Origin: Peribacillus muralis | Lineage (GTDB): Bacteria > Bacillota > Bacilli > Bacillales > DSM-1321 | Length of the DNA stretch: 64,000 bases | Direction of reading: 5' to 3' | Assembly (NCBI RefSeq): GCF_001439925.1 | Contig: NZ_LMBV01000007.1 | Location: 1 to 64,000 of the forward strand | Part shown: positions 1-7,640 of the stretch, piece by piece | Layout of the letters: every line of letters starts with the position of its first letter | Position numbering within the stretch: the stretch's first letter is position 1 | Program-made: the position numbers and the translations under genes | The notes under the pieces: model-generated | What the model was told of the DNA's origin: nothing | What the model saw: only the letters and a program-made list of their open reading frames with translations | The model's database searches: none

Positions 1-60
1 GGTCTCACGTAGACACGCATTTCCCGCAGGAGTCTCGTTGCCTTCCGTTTCAATCCACTC
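1..60. repeat. Dispersed Bacillaceae palindromic repeat, partial copy at window edge
   Basis: The first 60 bases share long identical blocks with 17358-17446 and 17543-17640, including CGCATTTCCCGCAGGAG followed by TCTCGTTGCCTTCCG. The copy is cut by the window edge. GC content is above that of its surroundings. Repeats of this kind, pairing GACTCCTGCGGGA-type blocks, are scattered between genes in many Bacillaceae genomes. The function is unknown. Confidence 0.75.
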
Positions 61-1014
61 AGATTTAACCTTTAAATAGAACTCTAAAGTCTTTATTGTT
101 TTAAAATGGCCGTTTTCTCATATACCAAAATTCGCTGATCACTTAAAGATTCATATATCTACAGCTTAATTAGAGACATACTATTAAACTTAATAGGAAG
201 TCTAGGTTTAAATTAAAATTAAGGTATCGTTGAAAAGTGACGAACCTTTTTTTGTGAGTCTATGGATAAGTCGTGGAATTACTATCAGCAAATAAATAGA
301 CATCAAGTTCCCAGTGTTGGAATGTATGACTTTTCTTTACTTCAATTGGGTGTTAATTAATGGAGGTTCATACGCTCACGCCGAGGAGGCTCAACGCACG
401 CCCTCTTGAAAGCTGTACATTGGAGGGGAAGATAACCACACGGCATTACTTAGCGAATAGCAACAAAGTATGCGAAAACAGCCTTAATTTTAGATAACGG
501 ACATAATAATACAATTCTTCATTATAAATGAAATTATCTCTAAGAATACAGTATTTTGGATCAACCATTTGGTTAGGAAATTAGAGGCTGCAATTGGTTT
601 ACATGTATGACTTGGTGAACGATAGGTATTCGGTAGGAAAACCTTTAGTTAAACTGACATCCATTCAAAAAAATTTTCGTCCCAAACACGTCCTCGAGTA
701 TAAGAAGGATTACTTAGCAAACGGTACTTTGTATGGAATGATCTTTAATTGTTTCCTTTGCTAAACGGGAGAGCTATTAAAGCACTTACAAGAATTAAAG
801 GGGGAGTGTGATTCTCGTTCTTTAAAAAGAGGTTCGGAGCGTTAAATTCCGAACCCATTTTGTTTACGAGCTCTTTTATTAGTGCCAGGTTCCTTCTATA
901 ATAAAGTTGCTTGTCAGTGGCTTGCTATCTCAGAGTGATGAAAGGGATGGAAAGTGGGGGAAACCAAAATGAGGAGGTAACGGGCCAAGCTTTAAGTTCA
1001 ATAGCAAGAAATAT
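61..1014. other. Gene-poor stretch with a decayed repeat
   Basis: I see no convincing gene here. The stretch is AT-rich with short open frames only. It holds a decayed dispersed-repeat copy (361-480) and an inverted repeat at 831-838/848-855 (GGTTCGGA/TCCGAACC). Read on the minus strand the inverted repeat is followed by CTCTTTTT, so it could be a second terminator behind the oxidoreductase gene. Confidence 0.5.
361..480. repeat. Decayed dispersed repeat
   Basis: The 3' part (CATTGGAGGGGAAGATAACC, then GCGAATAGCAACAAAGTATG) matches 25720-25770 (CATTGGAGGGGAAATCAAC, then GTGAATAGCAACAACGTATG). The preceding GC-rich part is poorly kept. This ties it to the repeat copy at 25616-25770. Confidence 0.55.
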
Positions 1015-1057
1015 GAAAAAGGCGGCAATACCCGTAAAAAGGGGATTGCCGCCTTTT
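1015..1057 (-). terminator. Intrinsic terminator of the oxidoreductase gene
   Basis: Strong hairpin: GGCGGCAAT and ATTGCCGCC flank a short loop and A/T runs lie on both sides, so it may act in both directions. It lies about 20 bases behind the stop codon of the minus-strand oxidoreductase gene. Confidence 0.85.
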
Positions 1058-1076
1058 TCATGCTTCGCCGATTTAA

Positions 1077-2309
1077 TTAATTTGAGACTGTCGCTTTTCC
1101 GTCATGGATGTTCTTTAACAATTCATCAATGTATACTACTTTTCCAGTTTTTATTGATTCTTCTGCTGCGATGCCGACGACAATAGACCAAAAACCTTCT
1201 TCTACAGTGGCAGTGGTGGTTGAAACGCCTTCAATATTATCAATAAAGTATTTGTGCTCATAATACGTTCCGCCATTATGTCCACTGCTTTGGATAACAG
1301 ATGGATAACAAGGAGTGGAGATTCTTGTAGGTTTACTTTCACCACTTAGTACTTCCAAATGTGTATTAGGTCTATTCACTGGTAAAAAGTCATCGTTTTC
1401 ATAAGCTCTAAGTCTTCCTTCATCTCCACATATCGTAATTTCTTCATAAAACATAGGAGAGAACATGCACAAATTAAAATTCGTGTTCACACCGTTTTCA
1501 TAAACGATATTGACATTAGCATGATCGATTACATCAGATTTTTGATCTTTATATTCAAAATCGTTAAAATTGACAGCGCTTCCTCCAGTTGCATAAACGA
1601 AAGAAGGCTTAGATTGAGCAAATAAGTTTAAAAGGTCAAAATAATGACAACATTTTTCAACGAGAGTTCCGCCTGAATACTTAGAAAATTTATTCCACTG
1701 GTTCACTTTATCCAGGAATGGAATTCTATGTTCTACAATGCTAATGGTTTTAATATCACCAATTGATTTTCTCTCGATCGCCTCATGAATCGATTCGTTG
1801 TAAATCGCTTTGTAACGATATTGAAGGCCAATTTGAAAAATTCCTTCATAGCCATCAGCAAGTTCCTTAATTTCCAATGCATCTTGTAAATTTGTAGCCA
1901 TAGGTTTTTCTAGTAAAATATGTTTTCCGGATTTGACAGCCTCTCTCACAATCTCAAGATGGGTATAATTCGGCGTACAAATAATTAGTCCATCTACTTG
2001 TGGGTCATGACAAGCATCCTTAAGAGTAGGATAGTCGACTAAATCATGTCCAGAGAAGTTTTCCGAGAACATTCTTTTCGTATTTTCGATACTTTTCTTA
2101 TCCAAGTCATAAATACCATGAATGGTCGCTCTTCCCTCAAGCATGGTGACTTTAATATGCTCATGACCAATCATACCGGCACCAATCACGTTAAATTTAT
2201 ATTTTTGTTGTTCTTTTTTATAAATGTATTTATCTTCTTCAGATAAGTAATCAACATTTAAAAAGCCTGAGAAAAAATTACTGTTTATTTCTTTTCTTTT
2301 TGTACTCAT
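1077..2309 (-). CDS. Gfo/Idh/MocA family NAD(P)-dependent oxidoreductase
   Basis: Probable cytoplasmic sugar or polyol dehydrogenase of 410 residues. An N-terminal Rossmann fold carries a GAGMIGHEH glycine motif, followed by the family's EKPMA motif (lysine of the catalytic EKP) and a C-terminal GFO_IDH_MocA domain. The ATG at 2309 is chosen because GGAGG (2318-2322) stands eight bases before it; the frame stays open upstream to 2441 but without a binding site. It is divergent from a GPH sugar symporter, and an aldolase follows that, which suggests one shared carbohydrate pathway. The substrate cannot be read from the sequence. Known family members act on inositol, glucose and other sugars. 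The promoter carries a cre site, so catabolite control is likely. Confidence 0.85.
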   Translation of the reverse strand: MSTKRKEINSNFFSGFLNVDYLSEEDKYIYKKEQQKYKFNVIGAGMIGHEHIKVTMLEGRATIHGIYDLDKKSIENTKRMFSENFSGHDLVDYPTLKDACHDPQVDGLIICTPNYTHLEIVREAVKSGKHILLEKPMATNLQDALEIKELADGYEGIFQIGLQYRYKAIYNESIHEAIERKSIGDIKTISIVEHRIPFLDKVNQWNKFSKYSGGTLVEKCCHYFDLLNLFAQSKPSFVYATGGSAVNFNDFEYKDQKSDVIDHANVNIVYENGVNTNFNLCMFSPMFYEEITICGDEGRLRAYENDDFLPVNRPNTHLEVLSGESKPTRISTPCYPSVIQSSGHNGGTYYEHKYFIDNIEGVSTTTATVEEGFWSIVVGIAAEESIKTGKVVYIDELLKNIHDGKATVSN

Positions 2310-2439
2310 TTCAATAACCTCCATGTAATTTGTTTTTGTCATGTTCCTTCTAAATCTCGATTGCATATCCATAAATATGGGGCTAGTAGTAACTATAGTA
2401 AACATAGTTACCTTTAAATAATAATCAGTACCTTTGTTC

Positions 2440-2468
2440 ATTATAAGAATACGTTTACAAAATTACAA
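2440..2468 (-). promoter_or_regulatory. Sigma-A promoter with embedded cre site (oxidoreductase gene)
   Basis: Read on the minus strand: -35 TTGTAA (2468-2463), 17-bp spacer, -10 TATAAT (2445-2440). The spacer region holds TTGTAAACGTATTCT (2460-2446), which fits the cre consensus WTGNAANCGNWNNCW at every fixed position. CcpA binding there would block the promoter. The leader to the ATG at 2309 is about 125 nt. Confidence 0.75.
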
Positions 2469-2655
2469 GTGAAGAATGAAAAAAACAAAAAAATCCTGAA
2501 AACTAAAGAATAGAAGATTACTTCAAAAAAAATCCAGGTGTTGCGAAAAAAGATGAAACGAAGTTTAATAAATGAAAAAATATTTTGAGGGTAAAGAAAT
2601 TCACAACTAATAAAATTGAATTTTCAAAACAAATGAAAAAATATAAGGAAAAGGC

Positions 2656-2684
2656 TTGCTATTTTGTATGCGTTTTCATAATAT
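2656..2684 (+). promoter_or_regulatory. Sigma-A promoter with embedded cre site (symporter gene)
   Basis: -35 TTGCTA (2656-2661), 17-bp spacer, -10 TAATAT (2679-2684). TTGTATGCGTTTTCA (2664-2678) in the spacer fits the cre consensus with one mismatch. The transcript would have an unusually long leader of about 195 nt before the symporter gene; I see no clear riboswitch in it. Confidence 0.7.
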
Positions 2685-2885
2685 AGTTAAAACATAATAA
2701 CTTTTTCAAAAAGATAGTAATGTTAGGTGAAAGTATTTCTAAAGCGATGGTAGGAGGAGGTGTGATGATAGATTTTCACCTGTAAGAACGATCTTAGAGT
2801 GTGCATTTCTTATGAAGGATTATTGACAATTAGTTATATGGGATTTTCTTAAATTTTAAAATGGGAATTTAAAAGGAGAGAACTT

Positions 2886-4283
2886 ATGGAACAATCAGTC
2901 ATTCAAAACAATGCTCGTCCAGTTAATACTTCTAAGAAATTGAAGCTTAAGGAAAAAATCGCATACGGAATGGGAGATGTAGGCAATAACTTTTTATTTG
3001 ATTTAGGTCAAATATATTTGCTTAAGTTTTATACGGACTCGCTCGGATTACCTTCAGCAACAGCAGGATTAATCTTCTTAATTACTAAAATATGGGATGC
3101 GTTTGCCGATATTTCGGTAGGTACATGGGTTGATAATCGAAGAAGGATTGGTCCTAAAGGGAAATTCAGACCTTTTATCCTTTATACGACAGTACCGTTA
3201 GCACTCATTACAATCGTTAGCTTTACCAATCCAGATTTTTCACTCACCGGAAAGATGATCTGGGCTTATGCAACCTATATGGCTTTTGGGACTATTTATA
3301 GCATTTCGAATATTCCTTACGGTTCAATGGTTCCAGCGATGACCAAAGATCCTGTAGAAAGAGCGGAATTAGCTGCGTTCAGGCAAGCAGGATCAAACAT
3401 GGGCCTACTTATTACTACGGTTGGGTTCATGCCCATCGTGCTTATGTTTAATAGTGAATCGACTGGATACATAGTGGCTGTATCTGTATTTGCTTTTTTA
3501 GGTATATTATTTCAGCTATATTGTTATAAGAATGTAAAAGAAAGATATGTATATGAGAAGCCAAAAGAAAGCAAGGTAAAACTGAGTGAGAGTTATAAAG
3601 GGTTGCTAAAAAATACTCCTCTTTTGGTGTTATGTTTAGTGAACTTATTTACTTTTTCTGCCTTCAATGTAAAGCTCGCGGTACAAGTATATTATTGCCA
3701 ATATGTTTTGAAAAATGTTTCAATCGTTCCTTACATGGGTTTTTTTAGCATTGGCTGTGTGTTTATTGGTGTAGCACTAGTTCCGTTCATGGTCAAAAAA
3801 ATCGGAAAGAAATACACGTATATACTAGGCTGTGCAATTTGGGCAGTTGGCGATTTATTGGCTTATATTTTTGCGGATAACGCCATAATATTTATCATTT
3901 TAGCATGTTTTGCCTTCTTTGGAAGCGCATTCGTGAATAGTTTGAATTGGGCATTCGTTTCTGATGCTGTTGAATACGGGGAATGGAAAACAGGCAATAG
4001 ATCTGAAGGTGTTGTTTATTCATTTTTCACTTTCTGTCGCAAGCTATCTCAGGCTCTCGCGGGATTTATACCGGGAATTGTTTTAGGTTTGGTTGGTTAT
4101 GTTCCCAATGCTGTGCAAAATGCTAATGTAGTTGAAGGGATTAGAGGACTTATGTTCATATATCCAAGTACTTTAGCCATGGCAACCATTATTGTAATGG
4201 CATTCTTTTATAAGCTATCAGATGATAAATACAATAATATCGTAAAAGATCTTAATGAGCGTAAATCAGGTATACCTATGTAA
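2886..4283 (+). CDS. GPH family (MelB-like) sugar:cation symporter
   Basis: Integral membrane transporter of 465 residues, typical for the glycoside-pentoside-hexuronide:cation symporter family. The N-terminal signature KIAYGMGDVGNN, the DxFADxxVGxWVDNRR loop (around residues 73-90) and the FRPF motif are all visible, with about 12 hydrophobic segments and a soluble N-terminal tail. GGAGAG precedes the ATG. It probably brings a glycoside, pentose or polyol into the cell for the adjacent aldolase and divergent dehydrogenase. The exact substrate is unknown. A cre-overlapped promoter lies 200 bases upstream. Confidence 0.88.
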   Translation: MEQSVIQNNARPVNTSKKLKLKEKIAYGMGDVGNNFLFDLGQIYLLKFYTDSLGLPSATAGLIFLITKIWDAFADISVGTWVDNRRRIGPKGKFRPFILYTTVPLALITIVSFTNPDFSLTGKMIWAYATYMAFGTIYSISNIPYGSMVPAMTKDPVERAELAAFRQAGSNMGLLITTVGFMPIVLMFNSESTGYIVAVSVFAFLGILFQLYCYKNVKERYVYEKPKESKVKLSESYKGLLKNTPLLVLCLVNLFTFSAFNVKLAVQVYYCQYVLKNVSIVPYMGFFSIGCVFIGVALVPFMVKKIGKKYTYILGCAIWAVGDLLAYIFADNAIIFIILACFAFFGSAFVNSLNWAFVSDAVEYGEWKTGNRSEGVVYSFFTFCRKLSQALAGFIPGIVLGLVGYVPNAVQNANVVEGIRGLMFIYPSTLAMATIIVMAFFYKLSDDKYNNIVKDLNERKSGIPM

Positions 4284-4434
4284 AAAAATCAAGGATATGA
4301 CTGCCAGATTTAACTGTGATGAATGTAAGTTGAAGAGCCCGTAACGTTGGCATAGTGTAGTTTATTTTACATTAAAAAAACTAACGGGCATCTGGCATAA
4401 AAAATAACTTTACTAGAATCTGTAAAGAAAAAGC

Positions 4435-4463
4435 TTGAAATATAGATATCTTTTTTTTATTAT
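4435..4463 (+). promoter_or_regulatory. Promoter before the aldolase gene, with a direct repeat
   Basis: -35 TTGAAA (4435-4440), 17-bp spacer, -10 TATTAT (4458-4463). TAGATATCTTT occurs at 4443-4453 inside the spacer and again at 4496-4506 between promoter and ribosome binding site. It contains the palindrome AGATATCT. Two copies around a promoter suggest a regulator site, which is inference. Confidence 0.55.
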
Positions 4464-4530
4464 AGAGTTAAAGGTAGTGACATTTATCTAAAACGTAGAT
4501 ATCTTTAAAACACATGAGGAGGAACAAACT

Positions 4531-5211
4531 ATGAAATATTTTTTGGACAGTGCCATTATTAAGGAAGTACGTTATGCATACGAAAATTGGGCAATTGATG
4601 GAGTGACAACAAATCCTCGGCACATCATGACCAGTGGTAAACCATTTCTTACCGTGTTAGATGAACTAGGAAGTGAGTTTAAAGGCGTTGAGAACTTTCC
4701 TATTTCAGTCGAGATTAATCCTCATTTGGACGATGCCAAAGAAATGGTTGAAGTAGGAACGAAGATTGCACAATTGTCTTCCAATTTCGTCATTAAAATT
4801 CCTTGTACGGAACCAGGCTTGATTGCGGCGAGGGAATTTGAAAAAGAAGGAATTCCTACGAATGTAACGCTTGTTTTTTCTCCTTCACAAGCCTTGCAAG
4901 CTGGAAGAATTAAGGCTAGCTTCGTATCGCCTTTCGTTGGATGGAAAGAAAATAGCGGAGATGACACGACTCAATACATTAAAGATATCGCAAATATTTA
5001 TAAAACATATAATTTCGAAACCGAAATTATCGTGGCTGCTTTACGGAACGGCAAACAGATCGTGGATGCAGCGAAAGCCGGGGCTCACATTGTGACTTGT
5101 GGATTTGATGTTTACAAGGAAAGCTTCCACCATGCATTTACGGATTATGGCTTGGATAAATTCCGCAATGCTTGGGATAACACGATTACCGAAGCACCCG
5201 TATTGAAATAA
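4531..5211 (+). CDS. Fructose-6-phosphate aldolase / transaldolase-like protein
   Basis: TIM-barrel class I aldolase of 226 residues, the size of the FSA/TalC group (about 220) and much shorter than classical transaldolase. The N-terminus MKYFLDSA, the GVTTNP motif (residues 25-30) and the FVIKIPCT strand, whose lysine would form the Schiff base with the substrate, are visible. A good binding site (GAGGAGG) precedes the ATG. It lies between a sugar symporter and a DUF4867 gene. It likely cleaves or transfers a C3 unit of a phosphorylated sugar; which sugar is not known. Confidence 0.85.
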   Translation: MKYFLDSAIIKEVRYAYENWAIDGVTTNPRHIMTSGKPFLTVLDELGSEFKGVENFPISVEINPHLDDAKEMVEVGTKIAQLSSNFVIKIPCTEPGLIAAREFEKEGIPTNVTLVFSPSQALQAGRIKASFVSPFVGWKENSGDDTTQYIKDIANIYKTYNFETEIIVAALRNGKQIVDAAKAGAHIVTCGFDVYKESFHHAFTDYGLDKFRNAWDNTITEAPVLK

Positions 5212-5292
5212 TAATCAATAACCAAGTTGAAAGGTTCCTCATAGATTTTAATTTGAGGGCCTTTTAAAATGGATGAAAGGAGCTGAGTGAGA

Positions 5293-5988
5293 TTGTCAAA
5301 ATACGAAACTTTAAGAAATTTAAATAAACATATTTCTTTTTTTCATATTGAAGATCGTACCTTTACACCATACGGTAACATAGTCACCGGATATGATTTC
5401 CAAGAATTACAAAAATATATGAAAGAAATGGAGATTCCGCAGGATCAAAATATCTATACTCCCTCTGTTGCGGAGATGGAAAATACAACCGTGAAAGAAC
5501 GGATTCAAACTGCATTTTATGGAGAAATGCCCATTCAAATTGGATATTGTAATGGTCCAAACTCAACGTTGAATGGTTTAGAATACCATAAAGGCAGTGA
5601 AATCAACATTGCGGTGACGGATCTTGTGCTCCTATTGGGAAAGGTACAAGACATTCACGACAACAGCTATGATTCTACCAATATAGAGGCATTTTTTATC
5701 CCGAAAGGAACGGCTATAGAGTTATATAGTACAACCTTGCATTTTGCCCCGTGCAAAGTAAACGCTGAGGGGTTCAAGACAATCGTTATCTTGCCAGCCG
5801 GCACAAATGAGCCATTAAAACAGGACATGGAAAAAACGACACAAGAAGATAAGCTATTATTTATGAAAAATAAATGGCTTCTTGCTCATCCAGAAAGAAA
5901 ACAATTGATAAGCAAAGGGGCATATGCAGGAATTAAAGGAGACAATATCTCGATTTTCCTTGAAGAAAATACAATAAAGATCAATTAA
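5293..5988 (+). CDS. DUF4867 family protein
   Basis: Soluble protein of about 231 residues that I assign to DUF4867, found in sugar-utilisation clusters of Firmicutes (family assignment from memory, moderate). The segment around residues 130-165 (EAFFIPKGTAIELYSTTLHFAPC) resembles a cupin-like barrel strand pattern. A sugar isomerase or lyase role is possible but not shown. The start is uncertain: AAAGGAG (5276-5282) stands 10 bases before the TTG at 5293 and 4 bases before a GTG at 5287. It lies 81 bases behind the aldolase gene and probably shares its transcript. Confidence 0.65.
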   Translation: MSKYETLRNLNKHISFFHIEDRTFTPYGNIVTGYDFQELQKYMKEMEIPQDQNIYTPSVAEMENTTVKERIQTAFYGEMPIQIGYCNGPNSTLNGLEYHKGSEINIAVTDLVLLLGKVQDIHDNSYDSTNIEAFFIPKGTAIELYSTTLHFAPCKVNAEGFKTIVILPAGTNEPLKQDMEKTTQEDKLLFMKNKWLLAHPERKQLISKGAYAGIKGDNISIFLEENTIKIN

Positions 5989-6006
5989 CTAAAATTCATA
6001 GCTACA

Positions 6007-6042
6007 AAAGGTGCGGGAGCTTAATACCGCGCCTTATTTATT
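6007..6042 (+). terminator. Terminator of the sugar cluster
   Basis: AAGGTGCGG and CCGCGCCTT form a stem with one G-U pair around a 10-base loop, followed by a T-rich run. It lies 20 bases behind the DUF4867 stop. Confidence 0.7.
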
Positions 6043-6085
6043 TTCGCCGGACTTTCTATATTCTTCCCGGTATGATTCCAAGTTA

Positions 6086-6215
6086 GGTCGAATTATTGGT
6101 GAGTTTGCTCGAATTATCGTCGAAGTAGGTCGAATAAATCCCAATTAGGTTGAATTATCGTCGAAGTACCCTGAATTAATCCCAATTAAGTCGGATTATC
6201 GACGAAACCGGCCGA
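6086..6215. repeat. Alternating 20/21-bp tandem repeat, short array
   Basis: About six diverged contiguous units alternate between type A (TCGAATTATCGTCGAAGTA) and type B (TCGAATAAATCCCAATTAG). Each is 20-21 bp, giving a composite period of 41 bp. It has the same architecture as the larger array at 54001-54366 but a different sequence. Confidence 0.7.
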
Positions 6216-6309
6216 AATATTGCGAAGCCGGGCTTGGTTGTTACATAATGGGGGAAGATGCTATGATTGGTGAATGGGATAAGAAAACACGAGGAAAAGA
6301 AGTGAAAAA

Positions 6310-7440
6310 ATGGCTGAACCATTAAAGGATTTATATAGTGCTGCTTTCATACGTGAATTCAGTGAAGAAGTACGACGCGTCCATCCAGCCTTTTCTGCTC
6401 AATCTTTTTGTGAAGAAGTGATGAACGACGATTGGAATGAGATGAAATTGAAAGAGCGGATCAGGCATATTTCGATTTCGCTTGGCAGGCATCTTCCAAG
6501 TGATTATCAAGAGGCCTTGAACATCTTGTTTCGATTGGAGAAGGATTGTACAGGTTTTAGGTATTTATTTTTTCCGGATTTTGTAGAGGTGCATGGGTTA
6601 AATAAAGAAGATTGGCCGTTGTCGCTGGAGGCATTGGAGCGTTTTACTGCAAGCTCTTCCTCTGAATTTGCAGTTCGGGCGTTCATTCTGCTTGAGCCCG
6701 CTTTGATGATTTCGAAAATGAAGGAATGGGCCCTGCATGACAATGAGCATGTCCGCAGATTGGCCAGTGAAGGATGTCGACCAAGATTACCTTGGGGTCA
6801 ATCTTTACCGATGTTCAAAGCAGATCCACAGCCAGTACTGGAATTGCTTGAACTTTTAAAAAACGATCCTTCGCTTTATGTTCGGAAAAGTGTGGCCAAT
6901 AACTTGAATGATATTGCCAAGGACCATCCCAAGACGGTCATTCAAATTGCCAAGCGCTGGCACGAGAGCGGCGACCCGAATACGAATTGGATCATCCGGC
7001 GAGGATGCAGGTCCCTTGTCAGACAAGCGGACCCTGAGGTGCTTGCCATGTTTGGTTACTCCGATGTATTGAATGACACGACAATCGTTTCAGCTGCTTT
7101 TATTAAAAATGAGCCAGACTCCATCTTAATTGGAGAAACTAGTGAACTTCATTTTGGCTTTCAGGTGGAAGCCGAAGTGAAGCTACGGATTGAATACGGT
7201 ATCGATTTTGTGAAGGCGAAACAAAAAACGTCGCGTAAACTGTTTCTTTTAGCAGATCGGATTTTTGCAGCTGGAGAGCGCGTTGACAGGGTAAGAATTC
7301 ACAATTGGAAAGATTTGACCACGCGCCGTCATTATGAGGGCTTCCATAAAGTAACTCTGCTTGTAAACGGAGTGGAAGTGGCAGAAACGCATGTAACACT
7401 TAAACAAACACCGCCATTGCCTGATCACACATTGTCGTGA
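6310..7440 (+). CDS. alkC: DNA alkylation repair protein, AlkC-type glycosylase
   Basis: 376 residues built of HEAT-like helical repeats, as in the AlkC/AlkD family that excises N3- and N7-alkylated purines from DNA. The motif ASEGCRPRLPWG (around 152-163) and the repeats SLYVRKSVANNLNDIAKDHP and NTNWIIRRGCRSL are typical. The C-terminal ~95 residues, rich in beta strands (ELHFGFQVEAEVKLRIEYGIDF), fit the Ig-like domain that marks AlkC and is absent from AlkD. Hence AlkC rather than AlkD. It stands alone between two terminators. No Ada-type regulator is visible. Confidence 0.85.
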   Translation: MAEPLKDLYSAAFIREFSEEVRRVHPAFSAQSFCEEVMNDDWNEMKLKERIRHISISLGRHLPSDYQEALNILFRLEKDCTGFRYLFFPDFVEVHGLNKEDWPLSLEALERFTASSSSEFAVRAFILLEPALMISKMKEWALHDNEHVRRLASEGCRPRLPWGQSLPMFKADPQPVLELLELLKNDPSLYVRKSVANNLNDIAKDHPKTVIQIAKRWHESGDPNTNWIIRRGCRSLVRQADPEVLAMFGYSDVLNDTTIVSAAFIKNEPDSILIGETSELHFGFQVEAEVKLRIEYGIDFVKAKQKTSRKLFLLADRIFAAGERVDRVRIHNWKDLTTRRHYEGFHKVTLLVNGVEVAETHVTLKQTPPLPDHTLS

Positions 7441-7463
7441 GAAAAAAAGATGCATGGTCCACC

Positions 7464-7498
7464 CTTTTCCCAGCAGCAATCGGGGAGAGTTTTTTTTA
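7464..7498 (+). terminator. Terminator of alkC
   Basis: CTTTTCCC and GGGGAGAG pair (with two G-U pairs) around a 10-base loop and are followed by eight T residues. Confidence 0.75.
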
Positions 7499-7533
7499 TT
7501 TAGTTACTGAATGTTAGGATTGAAAAAAAATTG

Positions 7534-7562
7534 TTGACATACCTGTACGTACAGGATAATAT
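7534..7562 (+). promoter_or_regulatory. Trehalose operon promoter with TreR-type operator
   Basis: Consensus -35 TTGACA (7534-7539), 17-bp spacer, -10 TAATAT (7557-7562). The spacer is filled by the perfect 14-bp palindrome CCTGTACGTACAGG (7542-7555), so a bound repressor would sit on RNA polymerase's site. TreR of the GntR family is encoded at the end of the operon and is the likely ligand-responsive binder. Confidence 0.88.
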
Positions 7563-7575
7563 GAAAGCGTATCCA
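7561..7575 (+). promoter_or_regulatory. cre site in the tre promoter
   Basis: ATGAAAGCGTATCCA agrees with WTGNAANCGNWNNCW at all fixed positions. It lies just behind the -10 box, between the two TreR-type palindromes, so catabolite repression through CcpA is expected. Confidence 0.7.
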
Positions 7576-7578
7576 AAT

Positions 7579-7592
7579 CTTGTACGTACAGG
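7579..7592 (+). promoter_or_regulatory. Second TreR-type operator
   Basis: The core TGTACGTACA (7581-7590) is identical to the core of the first operator, 37 bp away centre to centre. It lies in the leader, about 50 bases before treP. Confidence 0.8.
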
Positions 7593-7640
7593 TTTGGGGG
7601 AGTTATTATATTTTACTTTCTAAGGAAGGGAAGTACTCAA

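Noticed and set aside
911-1186. 91-residue plus-strand frame
   Set aside because: It runs through the terminator at 1015-1057 and into the antisense of the oxidoreductase gene.
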